Shown one piece after another: positions 58,453 to 64,000 of a stretch of 64,000 bases of DNA. Origin of the DNA: a virus. A model generated the notes under the pieces. That model was not told where the DNA came from. It did not search any database and saw nothing but the letters and a program-made list of their open reading frames with translations. The stretch lies in the IMG/VR virus record IMGVR_UViG_3300030060_002738, positions 1-64,000 of that record; one strand, written 5' to 3'. The position numbers and the translations under genes are program-made. Position 1 is the stretch's first letter, and every line of letters begins with the position of its first letter.

Positions 58453-61017
58453 ATGAAAACATCAGGCGTATCCTTTGAAAAGGAAACTAAGGCTCTATCA
58501 AAAAGAGTTCTAGATTTCTTTGAGAGGGTGCGTTACGCATACCTATCTGCAAAGGAGAACCCGAAGGAGTACGGTAAGAACTGGAAGGCAACCGTCAAAT
58601 CCATCCGTGAAGAGTATGATGGGCTAGGAGAGTTCGCTAGTGAACTGAAAGAGAACGTCAAGGAGAAGGAACTCTTTGACGACAAGGTGTATGATGCTGA
58701 GAGTCTACTTGCTAGAAGGGTGTATGAAGACATAAAGAGAATGCGATTTGAGTCAAAGGGAGCGGCAGACCCGTTTTCAGAACAACTAGGAAATAAGGTC
58801 TTAGAAGTCCTATTAGACGACAAGGCTACTTTCGCTGCATTCATTCACTATGCTTTGAGAAGTCACTCCAACCCACTGCCTAAGAAAGCATGGAAAGAGA
58901 GCAAACTAAAGCCTGACGAAATAACTCAGGGATACATGGGATTGGACTTAGAAGAGAGAGATATTCCTCTATACATCATTGAGCATTATGGTGATGATAA
59001 GGACTCTAGGAGAGTGCAAGGAAAGTTCAAAGAAGCACTTGGTATTTTAGAGGAAGTATACAACAGCAGTTATACAGAAGACAAGTGGGAAGCCTTGAGA
59101 GATATCGATATCGCAAAGTCCGAGGAAATGAAAGAGGACATTGATTTCATCATACCCAACAAACCGATGTATAGAATCTTTGAGTTAGATGACATGAAAG
59201 ACATCAAGGGGCTGAGTGGAGAGTATGTCGTACAAGAGAAGTATGATGGAATGAGAATACAAATCCAAAAGGTCAACAAGGACATCAAGATATACTCATA
59301 CAATGAAAAGGACATCACGGATAAATGTCCTGAGATTGTAGAGAAGATGCAGAAAAAGGGGATTGGTGACTGCGTTCTAGATGGCGAACTACTACTGTTT
59401 CAAGGAGACGATGCACTACACAGAGCGAGTGTGATAACTCACATCTTCAAGAAGAAGATACCCGATACAAGACTAAGAGCGCATGTCTTTGATGTTATGA
59501 AGCACGAAGGTAAGGACTTGATGGATGAACCTCTAAGAGAAAGGATAAACATTCTATTCTATCAATACTCGCAACACTCATCAGATGAATTGGCTTTCCC
59601 TTCCAAGAAGGATACAAGGATTGCTGACTCTATGGAGGAAGTCGGAGAGTATGCAGAGAAGATAATGGAGATGCCAACCTCGGAAGGTGTTGTCATCAAG
59701 GACATCGAATCTACATACTACATGGGTAGGAAGAAGAACCCTAAGTGGATTAAGTGGAAGAAGTTCGTGGATTTAGATGTCATAGTCCTAGAAGACAGGA
59801 AGACCAAAAGCGGTTTGCATTCATACACTATGGGAATAGGGCCATTGACTGCTGAACAGACTAGAGAGATGAAGACAATTGAACTCGATGATAAGAACTA
59901 CCTCCCTGTTGGTAAGGCATTGAATACCAAAGTAGAGGTTGATATTGGAGATATCATTCGTGTCAAGGTTGATGAGGTTACTAAGAAGGGCAAGGGATTC
60001 AGTCTCTACTCTGCTAAAGTCATAGAGTTGCCTGAAGTAGAAGAGTCAGACAAGTTGGAGACATTGGAGCAACTAGCCACTAAGACGAAGAAAGCCCTGA
60101 TACCGAAACATCCTTTCATCAGACCATCTGATTTGACTAGCCCTCTCACAGTCATATCAGAATTACAGAGAGAAAAGAAGAACAAGAGGAGGATAAAGAA
60201 ATATCTTGTTACCGATTATGTTCATGGTGAAGCAGAGATAATCTGTAAGCATGAACTAGAGGGGTTCACAATCTATGGGTTCGATGGTGATTCCCTAATG
60301 CAGAAGAATGCACTTTACAATATGGATGAATGGAGAGGACAACTAGAGAAACTAATGAAGTCTCGGAAGTCCAAACTCAGAGTTGCAATTAGAAAAATCA
60401 TAGAGGAGAATCAGAAACCCGTAGATTTCGATGAGTTAGATGAGAAACTGAGAATTACCGAGGAAGATGCATATGATGAAATCTTTGAGGGCAAACCAAA
60501 GAACCTCTTGGCATGGATGAAGAATCAAGATGCTTTCATCTTTATTTCTCCTGACAAGTTTGATGTTTCTCCTGAGAATATAGAGAAGGATGAGGATAAG
60601 GAATTAACAGGAGAGTTTGAAGTCAGACAGCGTGAGGATGGAAACTTAGATTTCATAATAGAGACTGATAACAAGAGAATGGCTTGGTTAATTGACCTAG
60701 AAAAGCCTGAAGATATCTTTGATTTATTTGGTAAGTCAGGAAAGTTCCCTGCTATGGTATCAGAGAAGATAGACAGCACAAAAGTCATTGATAGCGGAGA
60801 ACTGTTGTTTGGTGTTCAACGAGATGGTTATCATGAATATCGAATGGAAGGAGATAAGTTCCAAACTAGAATACACTTCAGAGTTGTTCCACTAGATGAG
60901 AAAAAGTCTTGGATAGTATTTACAGGCAAGAAACAGGACATGTTAGAAGATACTTCTGATGAAGGAATCATCGATATTAGAAAAGACAAGTTTAGTAATT
61001 TACAACTACCTGAATAA
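58453..61017 (+). CDS. Second ATP-dependent DNA ligase with degenerate phosphoesterase-like tail
   Basis: 854 residues. N-terminal 240 residues are helical and not recognised. The ligase core has motif I EKYDGMRI (Lys263), DGELLLF, SEGVVIKD and KWIKWKKF, then an OB domain. A helical/winged part follows (about 560-700). Residues 722-835 align in pattern with the 3'-phosphoesterase domain of LigD (FEVRQREDGNLDF, then MAWLIDL) but lack its catalytic His residues. Its place between head genes is unusual; it may be packaged. Confidence 0.75.
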   Translation: MKTSGVSFEKETKALSKRVLDFFERVRYAYLSAKENPKEYGKNWKATVKSIREEYDGLGEFASELKENVKEKELFDDKVYDAESLLARRVYEDIKRMRFESKGAADPFSEQLGNKVLEVLLDDKATFAAFIHYALRSHSNPLPKKAWKESKLKPDEITQGYMGLDLEERDIPLYIIEHYGDDKDSRRVQGKFKEALGILEEVYNSSYTEDKWEALRDIDIAKSEEMKEDIDFIIPNKPMYRIFELDDMKDIKGLSGEYVVQEKYDGMRIQIQKVNKDIKIYSYNEKDITDKCPEIVEKMQKKGIGDCVLDGELLLFQGDDALHRASVITHIFKKKIPDTRLRAHVFDVMKHEGKDLMDEPLRERINILFYQYSQHSSDELAFPSKKDTRIADSMEEVGEYAEKIMEMPTSEGVVIKDIESTYYMGRKKNPKWIKWKKFVDLDVIVLEDRKTKSGLHSYTMGIGPLTAEQTREMKTIELDDKNYLPVGKALNTKVEVDIGDIIRVKVDEVTKKGKGFSLYSAKVIELPEVEESDKLETLEQLATKTKKALIPKHPFIRPSDLTSPLTVISELQREKKNKRRIKKYLVTDYVHGEAEIICKHELEGFTIYGFDGDSLMQKNALYNMDEWRGQLEKLMKSRKSKLRVAIRKIIEENQKPVDFDELDEKLRITEEDAYDEIFEGKPKNLLAWMKNQDAFIFISPDKFDVSPENIEKDEDKELTGEFEVRQREDGNLDFIIETDNKRMAWLIDLEKPEDIFDLFGKSGKFPAMVSEKIDSTKVIDSGELLFGVQRDGYHEYRMEGDKFQTRIHFRVVPLDEKKSWIVFTGKKQDMLEDTSDEGIIDIRKDKFSNLQLPE

Positions 61018-61055
61018 CCACCTACTTCTTATAGTAAGAGAAATAGGTGCAGTGA

Positions 61056-62297
61056 GTGTTTGCTGAACAGGAGGTATTGATTAGACAAGAGAGTGCTAGT
61101 GATTTTACTATTCTCAAGTCAGATAATCTAGTAATTGGAGGATATGCTTCAATAGAAATAGTAGATAAACAGAATGACTTGATTACACTAGAAGCACTTG
61201 AAAAAGCCGTTAAAGATTTCATGAGTGAGAAGTCTTACAGAAACGTCATGTCAAATCATTCCAACGTTCAGGTAGGAGAGGTGATAGAGCAATACCGTGA
61301 TTCCAATGGTACATTACACAAGACAGGTGTAGATGGTGTCGGATTCTATGTGGTTATCAAAATGAGAGATGACATAGAAAAGGCAAAAGAGATTAACAGA
61401 GGAATCAGAAAAGGCTCACTACGCTCTTTCAGTATTGGTGGACAAGCGATATCAAAGAGAGAGAGAAAATCGGAGGAATACGGGGAATACAACGAGATTG
61501 ACAACTTAGAGTTGCATGAAGTTACTATATGTGAGAAAGGAATAAACCCTGAAGCGAAATTCGACATTTTAAAAGCGAAAGGAGGTAAAGAAATGACGGA
61601 AAAATTGACGAAAGCATTGGAAGAACTCAACGGTCTGCTAACACAGGTTCGTGAAGTTACTGGTGAAACAGTCGCAAAAGAAGATGAATTGGAGACAATG
61701 GAAATGAAAGAAGATGAAAAAATGATGACCGAAAAGGAAGAAGTTGAGAGTATGGACATGGATGAAGATAAAATGTCTATGAAGGAAGACGAAGTTGAGA
61801 GCATGGATATGGAAGAGAAGGCTCTTGATGAAGACTCGACTAGAGACTATGAGGCTGGCGAGAACGTTGTAGTAAACGGAAAGCCAGTGGCAGCACCTGC
61901 TGCACTATCAGTCTCTAAGGGTCTAGAAGGTACTGACTTCACGACTCTCGACCTAAGTGCCGAGAATGTAGAGAAGGCTTACGAGGCTTACAAAGCAGAG
62001 CAACTAGAGGCAATGGCTTACGATAACCTATCGAAGCAATTTGCTGACAGATTTGCTGCTGAACTTGAAGTCAAGAAATCAGCCGCAGAGAGAGCAGAAT
62101 ACGATGCTTCAACAGAAGTAGCCGCTCTCAAAGAGGAGTTTGCAGAACTACGCAAGTCTCTTACTGCAAAGGATGATGAGATAAGGAAAGCAACAGAAGT
62201 CGCTTTCTCTCTACCTGAAGGATTCCCAACCACTGCTGACGCAATGGCTGAGATGTCATGGGGAGACATACACAACCTCGCAAGGAAGGTGAACTAA
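61056..62297 (+). CDS. Prohead protease (XkdF-like) fused to scaffold
   Basis: 413 residues from a GTG. The protease part (1-175) has GGYASIEIVDKQND, NVMSNHSNVQVGEV with His68, and GSLRSFSIGGQ with Ser124/126, the His/Ser pair of phage prohead proteases. The rest is scaffold-like: an acidic repeat region (VESMDM twice), then coiled coil. It ends MSWGDIHNLARKVN, a tag-like unit at the position where scaffolds bind the capsid protein. GGAGGTATTG offers another start. The gene abuts the major capsid gene. Confidence 0.85.
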   Translation: MFAEQEVLIRQESASDFTILKSDNLVIGGYASIEIVDKQNDLITLEALEKAVKDFMSEKSYRNVMSNHSNVQVGEVIEQYRDSNGTLHKTGVDGVGFYVVIKMRDDIEKAKEINRGIRKGSLRSFSIGGQAISKRERKSEEYGEYNEIDNLELHEVTICEKGINPEAKFDILKAKGGKEMTEKLTKALEELNGLLTQVREVTGETVAKEDELETMEMKEDEKMMTEKEEVESMDMDEDKMSMKEDEVESMDMEEKALDEDSTRDYEAGENVVVNGKPVAAPAALSVSKGLEGTDFTTLDLSAENVEKAYEAYKAEQLEAMAYDNLSKQFADRFAAELEVKKSAAERAEYDASTEVAALKEEFAELRKSLTAKDDEIRKATEVAFSLPEGFPTTADAMAEMSWGDIHNLARKVN

Positions 62298-62298
62298 A

Positions 62299-63660
62299 AT
62301 GAGTGGATATATTAACACAGTAAAAGACTTAGAAGCAGCCACCTACGGCTATGCTGGCGCATCAGGTAACGCCCTGTTGAAAGCGGCTGGTGTCGTTGGT
62401 GGTTTCGGAACGCCCCACGATGCAGGAAGCAACCCGTTTTCTGCTGCTAGTGGGTTGGGAGACCTATACAATGTTCTCTATGGACAGAAAGTATGGTCTA
62501 TGCTAAACCAAGAGGTTAACCCTCTTGCTATGCTTGCAAAGAGACCCTACACATCCAGTGGATGGAGAGTCCTAAAGAGCAGAGCGCAGGGTGGCTCAGG
62601 TTCTGCATTCGGTATTGGAACTGGTTCAGAGGGTTCAGACACACCAAGAGCAGACAAGATTGGTGGTGTTGGTGAGAACGCAACTCTAGGAACTGGAAAC
62701 GATATCCCACCGATTGCACCTCAGTATGAGAAACTATACGTCAGTCCAAAGACGATTGCTCACTTGTTTGAGTTCTCGGAACTTGGTATGGAACTTGCTG
62801 CTATTGATGACGGTGTTGGTGACATTCGTGCAATCGTTAGAGAGGACATGGGTAAACTACACGCAGAGACTCAGAGCAAGATGCTAGTAATGCCTCTTGA
62901 GAGGTATGATGACGGAACTGCAACAACCATCGAGCGCAACTACACTTCTCTACTGAAGATAGTTTCCTCTGCTGGTGAGATTGCTGCTATGTATAACGCA
63001 AACCTATTGGACACTGGTGCTAACAACGGAGACAACTCCGCAGTTGTTGCAGATGTAGTAAGGCTATTCGGTACTTCCCGAACTGTCTCTGTATCGAGCA
63101 ACGCCGCAACTGGAACTGCTTCCTTCTTGGATGCAGAGGTTGACTTCGGTGCAGGATATGCTTCCGGTGATGCTAGGGTTCTAACCCTGACCATGCTTAA
63201 TGACATGATTAGGAGAATCAGGCAGAACGGCGGAAACCCCAAGGTTATCTTAACTGGCTACGACACTGTTCAGCACCTTGCTGACCTTCTACAAAGCCAA
63301 GAGAGATTCATGGACAGGAAGGAGATTGTGCCTACCCACAACGGAGTTCGTGGAGTTAAGGGACAGGAAGTTGGATTCAGAGTTGCAACATACTACGACA
63401 TCCCAATTATCCCAACCAAGGACATGCCATCCACTGGTGCAAACACAACCAACACTCTGAGTGACTTGCTCATCCTAGACACAGACCATCTGTGGCTATC
63501 AGTGATGAAGCCTACTCAATACTTTGAGGATGGTATCACTAGCGGAAACCCATTCGGTGTTGGCAAACTTGGAAACCAAGGGATGTACCGAACGATGGGT
63601 GAAACCGGATGTTCGTTCTTCAAGGGACAAGGAAAGATAACCAACATCAAGAGTGCTTGA
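62299..63660 (+). CDS. Major capsid protein (HK97-like)
   Basis: 453 residues, directly after protease/scaffold. The N-terminal region (to about 70) is Ala/Gly-rich as expected for a processed arm; EFSELGMELAAIDDGVGDI and later GYDTVQHLADLL, KGQEVGFRVATYYDIPIIP and LDTDHLWLSVMKPTQYFE fit the HK97-fold pattern (spine helix, P-domain). This would form the icosahedral shell and be the target of the tag-bearing proteins (inference). Confidence 0.85.
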   Translation: MSGYINTVKDLEAATYGYAGASGNALLKAAGVVGGFGTPHDAGSNPFSAASGLGDLYNVLYGQKVWSMLNQEVNPLAMLAKRPYTSSGWRVLKSRAQGGSGSAFGIGTGSEGSDTPRADKIGGVGENATLGTGNDIPPIAPQYEKLYVSPKTIAHLFEFSELGMELAAIDDGVGDIRAIVREDMGKLHAETQSKMLVMPLERYDDGTATTIERNYTSLLKIVSSAGEIAAMYNANLLDTGANNGDNSAVVADVVRLFGTSRTVSVSSNAATGTASFLDAEVDFGAGYASGDARVLTLTMLNDMIRRIRQNGGNPKVILTGYDTVQHLADLLQSQERFMDRKEIVPTHNGVRGVKGQEVGFRVATYYDIPIIPTKDMPSTGANTTNTLSDLLILDTDHLWLSVMKPTQYFEDGITSGNPFGVGKLGNQGMYRTMGETGCSFFKGQGKITNIKSA

Positions 63661-63671
63661 GGTGATTAGAG

Positions 63672-64000
63672 TTGACACACGCAGTTACTCTAGTTGCTGA
63701 CCATAAGGGCGTAACTGCCCCAAAGGTCGCAGGTGACGAGTATGTAGTTGATGCAATAGTCAACATAACTGCATACGTTCAGGGTGGAATAACCCTGACT
63801 GCTGCTGAATTGGGTCTGTCTTCCCTACACTGTGTTCTAATAACAGGTGTAGAGGAGATTGGACACAGTGCAAGGGCCGTCATCAGTACCGCAGGAGCAT
63901 ACGAGTCAGGAACAAGTGTCAAACTTATCCTGTCAACTGGCTCTGCACAACAATCAGGTACATCGGATGAAGGCATGGTGAGAGTCCGTGCCTACGGTAA
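63672..64000 (+). CDS. Head protein following the capsid gene (cut by window end)
   Basis: TTG start with GGTGA six bases upstream; 109 complete codons to the window end, where the last two bases (AA after GGT) may begin a stop. Beta-rich sequence with ITAYVQGGITLTAAELGLSS and a YESGTSVKLILSTGS strand pair, a pattern typical of small phage head/decoration proteins after the capsid gene. Whether it ends here cannot be seen. Confidence 0.6.
   Translation, partial: MTHAVTLVADHKGVTAPKVAGDEYVVDAIVNITAYVQGGITLTAAELGLSSLHCVLITGVEEIGHSARAVISTAGAYESGTSVKLILSTGSAQQSGTSDEGMVRVRAYG

Noticed and set aside
1-64000. tRNA genes, CRISPR arrays, insertion sequences, integrase
   Set aside because: No cloverleaf with a GGTTCGAATCC-type arm, no regular spaced repeats, no transposase or integrase motifs were found by eye. 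A dedicated scan could still find a degenerate tRNA.

Overview
The window looks like a large part of a head-tailed dsDNA virus (Caudoviricetes-like) of an archaeon. The archaeal assignment rests on a TFB homologue, a PC4-like protein, PCNA, an RFC small subunit, family B DNA polymerase, an archaeo-eukaryotic primase, an XPF-type nuclease and two ATP-dependent DNA ligases, all next to HK97-type head genes. This combination (tailed-virus head module plus a nearly complete archaeal-style replisome, AT-rich, no integrase) fits the magroviruses described for uncultivated Marine Group II Euryarchaeota. The host is an inference; no spacer or tRNA match could be tested. No tRNA, rRNA, CRISPR array, insertion sequence or integrase was recognised.

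Layout. 1-2617 (+): end of a tail-fibre gene and a small tail-assembly gene. 2614-36189 (-): a long, tightly packed early/replication block read right to left, with most genes joined by ATGA or TGATG overlaps. In transcription order it holds a DUF1599-like protein, a pyrimidine-dimer-glycosylase-like protein, a ubiquitin-like protein, class II ribonucleotide reductase, TFB, an E1/ThiF-like enzyme, a JAMM protease, a lipoprotein, a PC4-like protein, DNA ligase, a degenerate clamp-loader-like protein, RFC, an SSB-like protein, a RecA-like ATPase, PCNA, a split PolB, a Cas4/RecB-like nuclease, primase, XPF nuclease, a replicative helicase candidate and a DEDD exonuclease. 36190-36870: AT-rich divergent intergenic region with iterated ATGATAAAAT elements, the best origin candidate. 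36870-39801 (+): small genes under a repeated palindromic promoter element. 40351-64000 (+): late structural block with small-terminase candidate, TerL, a LAGLIDADG protein, portal, many small internal-protein candidates, a second ligase, fused protease/scaffold, major capsid protein and the start of the next head gene.

Working together: PolB, PCNA, RFC, primase, helicase, SSB, ligase and nucleases could replicate the genome with little host help; TFB and PC4-like proteins could redirect host transcription; RNR supplies dNTPs. PolB is split just before motif C, with two tiny membrane-protein genes between the halves.

The most unusual feature is a short tag, roughly [ST/N/D]W-x-[DE]-[ILV]-L-K, at the N-terminus of about fifteen otherwise unrelated proteins of the structural block (and one protein near the tail genes), and again at the extreme C-terminus of the protease/scaffold protein and two others. 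I propose it is a procapsid-targeting peptide that co-packages cargo proteins. A second candidate system is a dispersed ubiquitin-like set (Ubl ending in GGV, E1-like enzyme, JAMM protease).
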